Below, in pieces: positions 34,642 to 44,785 of a stretch of 64,000 nt of DNA; positions within the stretch are counted from its first letter, which is position 1; each line of letters begins with the position of its first letter. Below the pieces are notes generated by a model. The model had not been told where the DNA came from, ran no database searches, and saw only the letters and a program-made list of their open reading frames with translations. Made by a program: the position numbers and the translations under genes. This stretch comes from Gloeocapsopsis sp. IPPAS B-1203. GTDB taxonomy: Bacteria; Cyanobacteriota; Cyanobacteriia; Cyanobacteriales; Chroococcidiopsidaceae. The stretch is from NCBI RefSeq assembly GCF_002749975.1, contig NZ_PEIG01000021.1, positions 1-64,000 on the forward strand. Direction: 5' to 3'.

Positions 34642-35298
34642 ATGCAATCTCCTAGCCTGCAATTTTCTGATCTGCGCGTCTTGATTGTAGAAGATGACCC
34701 AGTGATGCGGTTAGGTTTAGAGCATCTTTTGGCAGAATATCCTCAATTGCAAATTATCGGTCAAGTGGAGGATGGTTACTCTGGCATTGATGCAGCACTT
34801 GAACTTAATCCAGACTTAGTGATTATGGATATTGGTTTACCAGAGCTAGATGGTATTGCTGCTACTCAGAAAATTAAAGCCAGCTTGCCAATGGTACGGG
34901 TAATGATGCTCACTTCGCATAAATCGGAACAGGAAATTATTGCAGCTTTATCAAGTGGAGCAGATGGATACTGTGTGAAAGGCTTAGGATTAGAAAAATT
35001 GGTAACGGCGATCTCTTGCGTTCAAGATGGAGCGACCTATCTCGATTCTCAAATTGCCCAGTGCGTCGTTAAACATCTACAACTTGCCGTTCGCTCTAAA
35101 CCAGCAAATCCGCTGAGTGAAAGAGAGTTAGAGGTACTAAAGCTGATTGTTGAAGGACGCAGTAATCCAGAGATTGCATCCATTTTATACGTTAGCCTAA
35201 GCACTGTCAAAGCCCATATTCGGAGCATTATGAACAAATTAGCAGTTGACGATAGGGTGCAAGCAGCCGTGGTAGCATTGCGGTCAGGTTGGGTATAG
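34642..35298 (+). CDS. NarL/LuxR-type response regulator
   Basis: A 218-residue regulator from ATG 34642 (MQSPSLQFSDLRVLIVEDDP). The receiver domain has the acidic pair EDDP, the phosphorylation Asp in VIMDIGLPELDG, and Lys in YCVKGL. The C-terminal LuxR helix-turn-helix reads LSERELEVLKLIVEGRSNPE, IASILYVSLSTVKAHI. The frame is open upstream to 34564, but that extension does not resemble the family. It converges with, and overlaps by 15 bp, the sensor kinase gene on the other strand. It may act with that kinase, although convergent pairs are unusual. Confidence 0.92.
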   Translation: MQSPSLQFSDLRVLIVEDDPVMRLGLEHLLAEYPQLQIIGQVEDGYSGIDAALELNPDLVIMDIGLPELDGIAATQKIKASLPMVRVMMLTSHKSEQEIIAALSSGADGYCVKGLGLEKLVTAISCVQDGATYLDSQIAQCVVKHLQLAVRSKPANPLSERELEVLKLIVEGRSNPEIASILYVSLSTVKAHIRSIMNKLAVDDRVQAAVVALRSGWV

Positions 35299-36750
35299 AG
35301 GCAAGGTGAACCAAAACGTTGACCCGCCGCCCAGGTAACTAACGACGCCAATCTCGCCACCATGCGCTTGAATAATTTGCTTGCAAAGATACAATCCCAA
35401 TCCTAAACCTGGCATATACCGCGCTCGTAATCCACGAAAATAGAGATCAAATAATCGGTGACATTGTTCTGGAGCAATGCCAACTCCATTATCTTGCACC
35501 ACACAGAGCAGCACCGGAGCTTTAGGACGAATCAGCGTTTCTACTCCTACACGCCTGTGCCCAGACTCAACCACATTTGCGTCCAACGTTAGCTGAATTT
35601 CATAAGGGTTGTGTTTAAGTGCATTTCCGATGAGGTTACTAAACACTCGCCAGAGTTGATTGGCGTCAGCGTTCACCAATGGCAGATCTTCCCTGATGCG
35701 ATGGGTAAGTTTAATCCGTTTTTTGGTCAACCCATAATTTAGATCAATTAATACTGAATCAACCAGTGGTTTCAGTTGAATTGGTTCACAATTGAGAGTG
35801 ATACCTTTGATTGCAGTGGTGTGAGCTTCGAGGAGAGAATTAATCAAGGCAAGCTGGCGATCGCTTCCTTGTAGTAACCGTTTAATCGCTGATCGTTTCA
35901 CACTAATCTCATCATCTAATTCACTTGTGGCTTTACCCAACAAGCTTTTCAATACAACCGAGCTGCCAATAACTGGAGTTTGCAAATCATGCGACACAGA
36001 ATGCAGAAATATCTGTAGTTGGCGATTGGCTTCAAACTCTGAGCATTTCAAGCGTTCGTATAAGTACACCGATAGAATACTGACCGAGCAAGCGCAAGCA
36101 AGTTGGATAATAATTTCCCTGGAGTAAAGATTGTAGATTTTCGCATACTCAATAGTAGCTAGACCAGTTATGGGATAGAAAATTGCATAATAGGCGATAG
36201 ATACGGCTTGATAGATGAGATGTAACACCCAATGCACTGGAACCAGAATCGCAATAATCAAAAATAAGAGTGATTTTGGTGTTTCAGGAAGACCAAAAAA
36301 GGTGAAAATAATATTTATCAGATTGCTCAAGGAACAAGTAAAAAGCAAAAATAGTGCTTCAGGATACCGTCGTCCCCAGGTCGTTTTTTGCCCAATCAAA
36401 CAAGCTAATAAAAATAGATTAGCAGCTACATGATAGATGATGGATGCGCTTCTCCATTGATCTGCAATTGAGGCATTTCCGTAGTCACTGAGAGCAACTG
36501 CTTTTAATCTCTCAAACTCAAACAGAACAGAGTAAAGACCTTCAGCCGATATAATCAAGTGCCAAAATAGTGCCAGCCAAAGTCCTAGATGCAATCGCTT
36601 TTGTAAAAATTGATGCCGCCAGTTCAAGTAGTCTGTTGATTTTGGGGGTAACTTAAAGCAAGCTAGCCAATATTGAGTATATCGAATTAGCCAGTTCCAA
36701 GTCACCTGAATAAATTGCGACCATTGACCTAACCCGAGCGATCGCCACAT
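35284..36750 (-). CDS. Membrane sensor histidine kinase
   Basis: A 488-residue kinase. The N-terminal half has about six hydrophobic segments (for example LWLALFWHLIISAEGLYSVL, LLFTCSLSNLINIIFTFFGL, ILVPVHWVLHLIYQAVSIA), a sensor region of unknown ligand. The phosphoacceptor motif is SVSHDLQTPVIGSSVV, and the ATPase N-box (NLIGNALKHNP) and G-boxes (DNGVGIAP, GLGLGLYLCKQI) follow. It converges with the NarL-type regulator gene. The signal is unknown. Confidence 0.9.
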   Translation of the reverse strand: MWRSLGLGQWSQFIQVTWNWLIRYTQYWLACFKLPPKSTDYLNWRHQFLQKRLHLGLWLALFWHLIISAEGLYSVLFEFERLKAVALSDYGNASIADQWRSASIIYHVAANLFLLACLIGQKTTWGRRYPEALFLLFTCSLSNLINIIFTFFGLPETPKSLLFLIIAILVPVHWVLHLIYQAVSIAYYAIFYPITGLATIEYAKIYNLYSREIIIQLACACSVSILSVYLYERLKCSEFEANRQLQIFLHSVSHDLQTPVIGSSVVLKSLLGKATSELDDEISVKRSAIKRLLQGSDRQLALINSLLEAHTTAIKGITLNCEPIQLKPLVDSVLIDLNYGLTKKRIKLTHRIREDLPLVNADANQLWRVFSNLIGNALKHNPYEIQLTLDANVVESGHRRVGVETLIRPKAPVLLCVVQDNGVGIAPEQCHRLFDLYFRGLRARYMPGLGLGLYLCKQIIQAHGGEIGVVSYLGGGSTFWFTLPLYPT

Positions 36751-37278
36751 AAATTTTAGAAATACTAATCTTCACGATGTTATCTCACAATTTCCCAAGT
36801 TGAAATTGACCGATCGGTTAGATCGCCATATCTCTCAATTAAGGGAGAACGGTGAGGAGAAAAGATAATATCAATTGTCTCCTTAGTTCTTGACCCTTTG
36901 CCTTTAACCCAAAAGAATGAAACCCAGCTGCGCTTCAACGTCTGCGATCAAAATCTTATAACCGGTTAGATGAATTCATATTATCCGATTGGTCTGACTA
37001 AATTGATCGGTAGATCAATTGAGAAACAGTTAATCCATTCATATGATAAAAACCAGCTTGGTTGTAATCACTTCAATAGGTAATACCTACAGGTTGAAAT
37101 CAAGAAACATAATTCGATTGTACTCAACTTAGAAACCTGACTTGCGTCATGAATTTAATGATTCAAGTAATAACAGAGATTGCTCATGTTGAAGTGATTC
37201 GTTCAGCTACACTGCCCCTCAAAGTTTATTTAACAAGAGGTAATAATGCTACGAGCTTGGCTCCTGACAATTGATATT
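36751..37278. other. 528-bp gap with paired palindromes; no gene seen
   Basis: This region holds related palindromic stretches: GACCGATCGGTTAGATC near 36808, AACCGGTTAGATGAATTCAT near 36959, and a perfect inverted repeat AATTGATCGGTAGATCAATT at 37001-37020. They look like operator sites. No credible reading frame was found. Confidence 0.4.
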
Positions 37279-37476
37279 CTAATTGGAATACGACTTGTGA
37301 AATTGCCTCAGCAAGAGCAATCTGAATTGAATCGCCATCTCAATCAAAACAAAGAATAACAACACTGCAACTGTAATGAAAATACGGTTGATTAAATAGA
37401 CCGTTTTGCCTGTTGTACTCAATTTTTCATCTGTGTTTGATACTACAGACCAGCAAAGCATGGGAATAAAAATCAT
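37279..37476 (-). CDS. Possible small membrane protein
   Basis: A 65-residue frame with two hydrophobic stretches (MIFIPMLCWSVV and VAVLLFFVLIEMAIQF). A GAGG sequence lies about 8 bp upstream of ATG 37476. I recognise no family, and conservation cannot be judged here. It may be real or chance. Confidence 0.3.
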   Translation of the reverse strand: MIFIPMLCWSVVSNTDEKLSTTGKTVYLINRIFITVAVLLFFVLIEMAIQFRLLLLRQFHKSYSN

Positions 37477-37529
37477 AGATAGCCTCAGAACAAGTCGTCA
37501 CAAAAAATACAACCTAGGATATTCCTGCG

Positions 37530-39539
37530 ATGAAAACCAATGAAACTCAAGCGATTTCTTTCCCCGAACCAACAGGTAAGTATGCCGTGGGAACCACCTC
37601 TTTGTACTTTGCCGATCCAAAGCGAGAAGAACTTTTCACAGAAGATCCCAACGATGTTCGAGAGATTACGGCAAAAGTTTGGTATCCCAGTGAAGCAGTT
37701 CCAGGCGCTACGACCGCACCTTATATGAGTGAAGAATTGAGTAGTGCGTTTGCATCTGGGTTAGGAATACCAACAGATGAATTTGTCAACCTGGTTCAAT
37801 CTATCCCGACTTACAGTATCGAGAACGCTTCAGTTGCCACGACACAATCCAAATATCCAGTGGTATTTTTGTCTCACGGCGGTACTGACATGCCTGAATT
37901 TAACACCTTTAGAGCACAAGAATTAGCTAGTCAAGGGTATGTCGTCGTTGCGATTAACCATACTTACGACTCAGCCTTGAACATCCTTCCTGGTGGACGA
38001 GTTGCTCCTCGTTCTTCGCTCTTTGATACAGCAAACATTGAAGCTGAAATTGACGAACTTCAAACTAAAAACGTTGCTATCAGAGCTGGAGATATCCAAT
38101 TTGTCTTAGACGAACTTGAAAAATTTAATGCAGGAAACGATCCAACAGGTTTGTTTAACGGGAGATTGGACTTAGATCGAGTCGGTGTTTTTGGAGTTTC
38201 TACAGGTGGAGTGACTGCCGCCGAAGTTTTGGCAACCGATCCTCGTTTCAAAGCAGGAGCAAATTTAGACGGCTTGTTACAGGTAGACACATTTAACGCT
38301 AGTCTCTCCCAACCCTTTATGGTGTTCAACAACGTGGCATTTGGTACAGAGATCAGTTCTGATGCATTATCAAGAGAGGTGGACGATCAAACCTTCCTCA
38401 ATAATCTCCAAAATGAAGGATATAAAGTGACCATTTTGGGGACAACTCACTTGCACTATACCAGTGATGTTCCCTTTCTATTTCCTCTCTTGCGAGAGTC
38501 TGGTATCGAGATCGGTGGTCTAGCAAACTCATTCAATTATTTCTTCGATCCGCAAGCGACTATCAAGACTTATGAACACAAAGATTTTGAACTGATTGAC
38601 CCCAACCGAGTCACGCAGATCACTAATGATTACATCACTGCTTTCTTTAATCAGCATTTAAATAACCAGGAAAGCCCTCTGTTTAGGGATAGTTCCTTTC
38701 CGCTTCCAGCAGCCTATCCAGAAGTAATTGCCCAATCATATAAGGGGAACAATCTTCTGTCAGACAGAAGCGGGGATGATGTGCTTTATGGAGGGCGAGA
38801 AAATGACTTACTGCATGGAGGCGGGGGTGATGATGTCTTAAAAGGAGGCGATGGCAGCGATGCCTTACATGCAGGCAGCGGAAACAATTTGCTGTACGGT
38901 GGCAGAGGAAATGATTATCTATTTGGTCAAGACGGCAACGATTTCCTGCACGGTGGTAGAGGAAATGATTTTCTGCATGGGGATAGGGGCGACGATGAAC
39001 TTCAAGGGGGCAACGGCAAGGATTCCCTGATTGGGGGTGATGGCGAGGATACGATGAGTGGCGGCAAAGGTGGCGATGTCCTCACGGGTAGTGCAGGTAA
39101 TGATAGCTTAAGAGGCAATTATGGTCGCGATATTCTCTATGGTGACGCTGGCGATGATTGGTTGCAGGCAGGTCAAGGTGATGACACACTTCATGGCGAT
39201 TCAGGTAACGATATCCTCATTGGGGGATGCGGTGACGATACATTAAATGGTGGTACGGGCGACGATCTGCTTCAAGGTGGCTCTGGGTTCGATCGGTTCT
39301 ATCTGAGTAGTGGTCAAGATGTCATCCGAGACTTTCAGGATGGTCGAGATTTGTTAGGGCTGCCAACAACTATCAATGGTACCACTCTTAGCCTCAGTGA
39401 CCTTAATGTTACTCAGGTCGGGCAGAATACTGAAATTCGCTGGAAGCTCGAAGGGTTGGGAGATTTGGGAAGTCAGATGCATATTACTCTTCTCGAAGGG
39501 ATTCAAGCCAGTCACATCACAGTCAATGATTTTGTGTAA
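37530..39539 (+). CDS. PAF-acetylhydrolase-like alpha/beta hydrolase fused to RTX calcium-binding repeats
   Basis: A 669-residue two-part protein. Residues 1-390 form an alpha/beta hydrolase like platelet-activating-factor acetylhydrolase or dienelactone hydrolase, with nucleophile elbow GVSTGG (Ser224), the oxyanion segment FLSHGGTDMPEF, and late His in TTHLHYTSD (His308/310). Residues 406-590 are about 20 RTX nonapeptides of GGxGxDxLx form (for example GGDGSDALHAG, GGTGDDLLQGG). The last 70 residues (RFYLSSGQDVIRDF onward) fit the C-terminal type I secretion signal. There is no N-terminal signal peptide, so export would use an HlyBD/TolC-type system, none of which is in this window. The substrate is unknown. 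Confidence 0.88.
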   Translation: MKTNETQAISFPEPTGKYAVGTTSLYFADPKREELFTEDPNDVREITAKVWYPSEAVPGATTAPYMSEELSSAFASGLGIPTDEFVNLVQSIPTYSIENASVATTQSKYPVVFLSHGGTDMPEFNTFRAQELASQGYVVVAINHTYDSALNILPGGRVAPRSSLFDTANIEAEIDELQTKNVAIRAGDIQFVLDELEKFNAGNDPTGLFNGRLDLDRVGVFGVSTGGVTAAEVLATDPRFKAGANLDGLLQVDTFNASLSQPFMVFNNVAFGTEISSDALSREVDDQTFLNNLQNEGYKVTILGTTHLHYTSDVPFLFPLLRESGIEIGGLANSFNYFFDPQATIKTYEHKDFELIDPNRVTQITNDYITAFFNQHLNNQESPLFRDSSFPLPAAYPEVIAQSYKGNNLLSDRSGDDVLYGGRENDLLHGGGGDDVLKGGDGSDALHAGSGNNLLYGGRGNDYLFGQDGNDFLHGGRGNDFLHGDRGDDELQGGNGKDSLIGGDGEDTMSGGKGGDVLTGSAGNDSLRGNYGRDILYGDAGDDWLQAGQGDDTLHGDSGNDILIGGCGDDTLNGGTGDDLLQGGSGFDRFYLSSGQDVIRDFQDGRDLLGLPTTINGTTLSLSDLNVTQVGQNTEIRWKLEGLGDLGSQMHITLLEGIQASHITVNDFV

Positions 39540-39560
39540 ATGACAGATTAACCCTCTTGC

Positions 39561-39743
39561 AGGCTTTTAGCAGCTAAAACAAACGGCGGACAGCTATCGA
39601 TTGCACAAGCAGCGATGTACACTGGGCTAGAACCCAAAGAAGCGAAGAAACTACTCCAAGAGGCTGAAAGGGTAGGATATGCTGAGGTTTGCAACGATCC
39701 GGTGACAGGTGCGATTCGCTATCGCTTCGATGTATGGTCATAA
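39561..39743 (+). pseudogene. C-terminal fragment of a TM2/DnaJ-type protein with winged-helix-like tail
   Basis: A 60-codon open stretch without a start codon: RLLAAKTNGGQLSIAQAAMY, TGLEPKEAKKLLQEAERVGY, AEVCNDPVTGAIRYRFDVWS, stop at 39741. This sequence style (small winged helix then VxxDPxTGxxxYxF) occurs at the C-terminus of cyanobacterial TM2-domain proteins. The front half of such a gene is missing, so it is probably a remnant. The upstream in-frame TAA lies just before it. Confidence 0.5.
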
Positions 39744-39881
39744 TAAATGCGATCGCATCCTTACAACAATGTGACTACACAGTTGTCGTAGCACCAGAAC
39801 GGGATAAAATACCCAAGAACCTCTTTATCTTCGTGTTTTTTTGGTTCAAAACACATTACCAGACCATAAAAGGAGCATCGC

Positions 39882-41591
39882 ATGAGTTATCGCATGGATC
39901 GTCGTGCTTACGCTGAGACATTTGGTCCAACAGTAGGCGATCGCGTGCGACTTGCAGATACAGAATTGATTATTGAAGTTGAACAAGACTTGACAACCTA
40001 CGGTGATGAAGTCAAATTTGGCGGCGGTAAAGTGATTCGCGATGGTATGGGACAATCGCCAATATCCAACGCTGATGGTGCTGTTGATGTTGTGATTACC
40101 AATGCTTTAATTCTCGATTGGTGGGGAATCGTTAAAGCTGATATTGGCATTAAAGACGGCAAGATTTTCAAAATTGGCAAAGCGGGAAATCCATATATTC
40201 AAGACAATGTAGATATTATTATTGGTCCTGGTACTGAAGCCATTGCTGGAGAAGGAATGATTCTCACGGCTGGAGGAATTGACGCGCACATTCACTTTAT
40301 TTGTCCGCAACAGATTGAGACAGCGATCGCCTCTGGAGTCACGACAATGATTGGTGGCGGTACAGGCCCAGCCACAGGAACAAACGCAACAACTTGTACG
40401 CCTGGACCTTGGAATATTTACCGCATGCTGCAAGCTGCGGATGCATTTCCAGTTAATTTAGGATTTTTAGGTAAAGGTAACAGCAGTCAACCGCAAGGAC
40501 TCGTCGAACAAGTTCAAGCAGGGGCGATGGGTTTAAAACTCCATGAAGATTGGGGAACAACACCTGCTGCAATTGATACCTGTTTGAGTGTTGCAGACGA
40601 ATTTGATGTCCAAGTTGCTATTCACACCGATACACTCAACGAAGCAGGATTTGTTGAAGATACGATCGCTGCTTTTAAAAATCGCGTCATTCACACTTAT
40701 CATACAGAAGGTGCAGGTGGCGGTCATGCACCAGATATCATCAAAGTCTGTGGAGAAGCTAACGTTTTACCTTCTTCTACCAATCCCACACGTCCTTATA
40801 CATTAAATACTTTAGACGAACACTTAGATATGTTGATGGTGTGCCATCATCTCGATCCAGGAATTGCAGAAGATGTCGCCTTTGCTGAGTCGCGGATTCG
40901 CAGAGAAACAATTGCAGCCGAAGACATTTTGCACGATTTGGGTGCTTTTAGCATAATTTCTTCTGATTCTCAAGCAATGGGAAGAGTGGGAGAAGTGATT
41001 ATTCGGACTTGGCAAACTGCTCACAAAATGAAAGTACAGCGCGGTGCGCTAGCAGAAGATACTTCAGAAAACGACAACTTTCGTGCCAAGCGCTATGTTG
41101 CTAAATATACAATTAATCCGGCGATCGCACATGGTATTTCTCATTATGTCGGTTCAGTAGAAGAAGGGAAACTGGCTGATTTGTGTTTGTGGCGTCCGGC
41201 GTTCTTTGGTGTCAAGCCAGAAATTGTGATTAAAGGTGGGGCGATCGCCTATGCGCAGATGGGAGATGCCAACGCGAGTATCCCTACACCACAACCTGTA
41301 CATATGCGTCCGATGTTTGCTAGTTTTGGTGGGGCGATCGCAAAAACTTCGCTGACATTTGTTTCACAGGCTGCAATAGATTTAGGAATTTCTCAACAGC
41401 TAAACTTACAAAAAAATGTTGCCGCTGTCTCTGGTACTCGTCAGCTAAGTAAAAGAGAAATGAAGTTAAACGATCTTTTACCTCAAATCGAAGTAGATCC
41501 TGAGACTTATGAAGTGAAAGCAGATGGAAAATTATTGACTTGTGAGCCTGCGACAGTGTTACCTCTTGCACAACGCTATTTTCTCTTCTAG
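39882..41591 (+). CDS. ureC: Urease alpha subunit
   Basis: A 569-residue nickel metalloenzyme subunit. It has the nickel ligands H136 and H138 (AHIHF), the carbamylated Lys219 ([10 protein letters not shown]), H248 (AIHTDT), H274 (TYHTEG) and the flap C321-H322 (MVCHHLDP). All residues needed for activity are present. It hydrolyses urea to ammonia and carbamate with UreA and UreB, and needs UreDEFG to insert nickel. None of those genes is in the window, so they lie elsewhere, a pattern seen in other cyanobacteria with scattered urease genes. The start ATG 39882 ([20 protein letters not shown]) follows the ribosome-site sequence AAAGGAGC. Confidence 0.97.
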   Translation: MSYRMDRRAYAETFGPTVGDRVRLADTELIIEVEQDLTTYGDEVKFGGGKVIRDGMGQSPISNADGAVDVVITNALILDWWGIVKADIGIKDGKIFKIGKAGNPYIQDNVDIIIGPGTEAIAGEGMILTAGGIDAHIHFICPQQIETAIASGVTTMIGGGTGPATGTNATTCTPGPWNIYRMLQAADAFPVNLGFLGKGNSSQPQGLVEQVQAGAMGLKLHEDWGTTPAAIDTCLSVADEFDVQVAIHTDTLNEAGFVEDTIAAFKNRVIHTYHTEGAGGGHAPDIIKVCGEANVLPSSTNPTRPYTLNTLDEHLDMLMVCHHLDPGIAEDVAFAESRIRRETIAAEDILHDLGAFSIISSDSQAMGRVGEVIIRTWQTAHKMKVQRGALAEDTSENDNFRAKRYVAKYTINPAIAHGISHYVGSVEEGKLADLCLWRPAFFGVKPEIVIKGGAIAYAQMGDANASIPTPQPVHMRPMFASFGGAIAKTSLTFVSQAAIDLGISQQLNLQKNVAAVSGTRQLSKREMKLNDLLPQIEVDPETYEVKADGKLLTCEPATVLPLAQRYFLF

Positions 41592-42080
41592 GTTTCTTAC
41601 CTTGCTACCACAAAGTAAACAGCTTTGAGCTAAGTCAGTCAACAGACCTCCTACATGGGTGCAATTGCGAATCAATGTGCAGCTAAACAGATTTCTACTA
41701 CCGTGGATTTACATATAAAGTTTTCGTTGTGAGTGTATGCAGACATACTTTACTTTGACAACCATAACTGTAGTTAACGTGTATCAAGGATGCATGATTG
41801 CAGTTTGAGTAGATAGTAACTCATAAATAGTTAGTAACGACTTTATGATAATCTAGTTATTCGACGAAAATAATGTCACTACAGTTTTTAACTTTAGCGA
41901 TAGTGTATTTGCTTTCTCTTGCAAGCAATCGAAATAGTATTACAAAAAAACTTTTAATAACAAGTTGGTATAAAAACAATCCTTCGTAAGTAGGAGGTCA
42001 AGTGAGCAGTTAGGAGGAAAAATAATACAGATGCAAGCAGTTAATAAAATTTAACTTATAGTTGTAGATACTTGGATTCC
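41592..42080. other. 489-bp gap; no gene recognised
   Basis: AT-rich sequence between ureC and the REC-kinase gene. It includes GTAGGAGGTCAAGTGAGCAG and TTAGGAGGAAAAATAATACA, purine-rich stretches resembling ribosome sites at 41992-42028, but without a following credible frame. No RNA gene is evident. Confidence 0.3.
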
Positions 42081-43187
42081 ATGTGTGCCCAACCCTCTCG
42101 CCCTGATAATATTCTTGTTGTAGATGACTCGCCAGACAATGTTTTCCTGATCCAAACAATTCTGGAAGAGGAAGGTTATAAAATAGCTACCGCAGAAGAT
42201 GGTCCTACGGCTTTAAGACTAGTTGAACAGTCTCCGCCACACTTGGTACTACTTGATGTCATGATGCCAGGAATGGACGGCTTTGAGGTAACTCAGCGTA
42301 TCCGGCGAAATAACCAGCTACCATTTATTCCAATTTTGCTAATAACGGCATACGATCAACCAAGTGTTGCACAGGGCTTGGACATGGGTGCAGACGATTT
42401 TATTCGCAAACCTGTAGAGGTTGATGAATTGTTGGCACGCGTGCGATCGCTATTACGGTTAAAACATAGCGTGGATGAACGCGATCAAATAGCTCGTCAA
42501 AGAGAAGATTTTGTATCTCGCCTAACACACGATTTGCGTACTCCTCTTGTCGCAGCAGATAGAATGCTGATGCTGTTTCAACAAGGGGCTTTAGGTGAAC
42601 TTTCACCCACAATGAAAGAAGCAGTTACTACGATGGCGCGTAGTAATCAAAACTTGCTACAAATGGTGAATACTTTATTAGAAGTATACCGCTTTGAGGC
42701 AGATCGTAAAGTTTTAAATTTCATGCCTGTCAATTTACAAGAGGTGCTAGCAGAAGTTGTCAAGGAACTAGAACCACTTGCACAAGAAAAAAAACTTCCC
42801 TTACAGTTTGAACCAATGAATTTACAAGTTAATCCGAAAATCATCGGCGATCGCTTGGAAATTCACCGTTTATTTACAAACTTAGTGGGAAATGCAATCA
42901 AGTTTACTGATAATGGTTCTGTAACTGTATGCATGAAACCTTCTCAAGGCGCAGATTCAGATTCATACATCACAATTGAAGTCATAGATACTGGTTCTGG
43001 TATTCCTCAAGAAGAACAAGCTACTTTATTTGAAAGATTTCGCCAAGGAAGCCACAAACGCTCTGGTAGTGGTTTAGGATTATATCTTTCACGTAGAATT
43101 GTAGAAGCTCATCAGGGTACAATCGACGTTAAATCAACACCTGGGCAAGGTAGTCTATTTGCTGTTCATCTCCCTATTGCGCAGTAA
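42081..43187 (+). CDS. Hybrid response regulator-histidine kinase
   Basis: A 368-residue protein from ATG 42081 (MCAQPSRPDNILVVDDSPDN). A TTG 9 bp upstream is also open, but the ATG is preferred. The receiver domain has ILVVDDSPDN, the Asp in LLDVMMPGMDG and Lys in FIRKPVE. A HisKA motif follows (LTHDLRTPLVAADRML), then a HATPase (NLVGNAIKFT, DTGSGIPQ, GSGLGLYLSRRIVEAH). There is no membrane segment or sensor domain, so an upstream kinase would phosphorylate the receiver. The output is unknown. Confidence 0.92.
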   Translation: MCAQPSRPDNILVVDDSPDNVFLIQTILEEEGYKIATAEDGPTALRLVEQSPPHLVLLDVMMPGMDGFEVTQRIRRNNQLPFIPILLITAYDQPSVAQGLDMGADDFIRKPVEVDELLARVRSLLRLKHSVDERDQIARQREDFVSRLTHDLRTPLVAADRMLMLFQQGALGELSPTMKEAVTTMARSNQNLLQMVNTLLEVYRFEADRKVLNFMPVNLQEVLAEVVKELEPLAQEKKLPLQFEPMNLQVNPKIIGDRLEIHRLFTNLVGNAIKFTDNGSVTVCMKPSQGADSDSYITIEVIDTGSGIPQEEQATLFERFRQGSHKRSGSGLGLYLSRRIVEAHQGTIDVKSTPGQGSLFAVHLPIAQ

Positions 43188-43382
43188 CTTCTAGCAATAT
43201 GGAGATAGTTAAATAACTGCGAGAGTATTAATACTATCCAAAGGCTGGTCATTAAAGCAGCGGTCGTGTAAATAAGCTGATATTATTTTCATCAGCCATT
43301 AAGTTGATGAACGCTAAAGGTTCTTGCTCAACTTTCTTCGACGTGCTAACTTCGCAAACGCGATCGCCATTGACCACACCTC

Positions 43383-44780
43383 ATGAGTAAAACTGATCTA
43401 GCCTTTACCTCAGCCCTCGATCAAGCGCAGTTAATCCGCAGCGGTGAAGTATCGCCAGTTGAATTAGTCGAACTTTACTTAGAACGCATTCAGCAACTCG
43501 ATAGTCAAATTGGTAGTTATTTTACTGTGATCGCAGAAAAAGCGATCGCGGATGCTAAAGCTAAAACTGAGTTATTAAGTAAAAGCAACGAACTACCACC
43601 GTTTTTTGGCGTACCAATTGCGGTTAAAGATCTTAATTCTGTCGCAGGGGTTCCGTGTAGTTATGGCGTTCCAGTTTTAAAAAACGAAATTGCAGCCTAC
43701 GATGATGGAGTTGTTACCCGCATTCGTCATGCAGGATTTATCATTTTAGGTAAAACAGCGACATCCGAACTCGGTTCTTTTCCCTACACTGAACCAACGG
43801 GCTTTCCGCCAACGCGCAATCCTTGGAATTTGCATCATACTGCTGGTGGTTCGAGTGGCGGATCAGCATCAGCTGTTGCTGCTGGGTTATGTGCGATCGC
43901 TCAAGGTTCGGATGCTGGGGGTTCCATTCGCGGTCCAGCATTTTGTTGTGGTTTAGTGGGAATTAAGCCATCACGCGGTAGAGTTTCTTGGGCACCTGTA
44001 GGCGATCGCTTAAGTGGTCTATCATCTAATGGTCCAATTGCGCGTACAGTTGCAGATGCTGCGGCATTACTTGATGTTATGTCTGGTTATGTCACTGGCG
44101 ATCCTTATTGGCTACCCGATCCACAACCGAGTTTTCTAGCAGCAACCGCACAACAACTAGGACGTTTACGGATTGCGTTTACAACAAGCATCTCACCAGT
44201 TGGTGAAGCCGACGCAGCGTGTCAACAAGCAGTACGCGATAGTGTGAAGCAACTACAAGACATGGGACATATCGTTGAACCAGGTTGTCCTGACTTTAGT
44301 GGCTTAATTGAACCCTTCGCGTGTATTTGGCAATCTGCAGTAGGTGCTAGCGGTATTCCCCAAGAGGTTCTACAACCATTTAACCAGTGGTTACTCGCCC
44401 AAAATGGCACTGCGGGAGATTATTTGCGGGCGGTGTCTCAAATGCAAGCGATCGCCCGTCAGATTGTGGCATTCTTTGACAATATAGATGTGCTAATCAC
44501 ACCAACGTATATGCATTCTGCGATCTCTGTTGGCGAGTGGGCTAATTTGACCCCAGAAAACACATTGCAAAGAATAATTAATTGGATTGCACCATGTCCG
44601 CCATTTAATGCTAGTGGTCAACCAGCGATCGCACTCCCCACAGGCTTTGATGATCGTGGCTTACCAATCGGGATTCAACTTGTAGGACGTCCTGCAGCAG
44701 AATCAACATTAATTGCACTCGCCGCACAACTAGAAGCTGCGCAGCCTTGGAACCAACATCGTCCGGCGATCGCGGTGTGA
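43383..44780 (+). CDS. Amidase (amidase signature family)
   Basis: A 465-residue enzyme of the amidase signature family. The catalytic triad is Lys82 (GVPIAVKDL), cis-Ser157 (GGSSGGSASA, the signature glycine/serine motif) and Ser181 (DAGGSIRGPA). GatA belongs to this family but is usually about 480 residues and associated with gatB/gatC. Here no such neighbours occur. It may hydrolyse a small amide or be a second GatA-like protein, so the substrate is open. It faces the GH1 gene convergently. Confidence 0.87.
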   Translation: MSKTDLAFTSALDQAQLIRSGEVSPVELVELYLERIQQLDSQIGSYFTVIAEKAIADAKAKTELLSKSNELPPFFGVPIAVKDLNSVAGVPCSYGVPVLKNEIAAYDDGVVTRIRHAGFIILGKTATSELGSFPYTEPTGFPPTRNPWNLHHTAGGSSGGSASAVAAGLCAIAQGSDAGGSIRGPAFCCGLVGIKPSRGRVSWAPVGDRLSGLSSNGPIARTVADAAALLDVMSGYVTGDPYWLPDPQPSFLAATAQQLGRLRIAFTTSISPVGEADAACQQAVRDSVKQLQDMGHIVEPGCPDFSGLIEPFACIWQSAVGASGIPQEVLQPFNQWLLAQNGTAGDYLRAVSQMQAIARQIVAFFDNIDVLITPTYMHSAISVGEWANLTPENTLQRIINWIAPCPPFNASGQPAIALPTGFDDRGLPIGIQLVGRPAAESTLIALAAQLEAAQPWNQHRPAIAV

Positions 44781-44785
44781 AGCCG

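Noticed and set aside
43383-44780. The amidase as GatA of the Glu-tRNA amidotransferase
   Set aside because: No gatB or gatC is nearby and the sequence has the general amidase pattern, so the specific name would be a guess.
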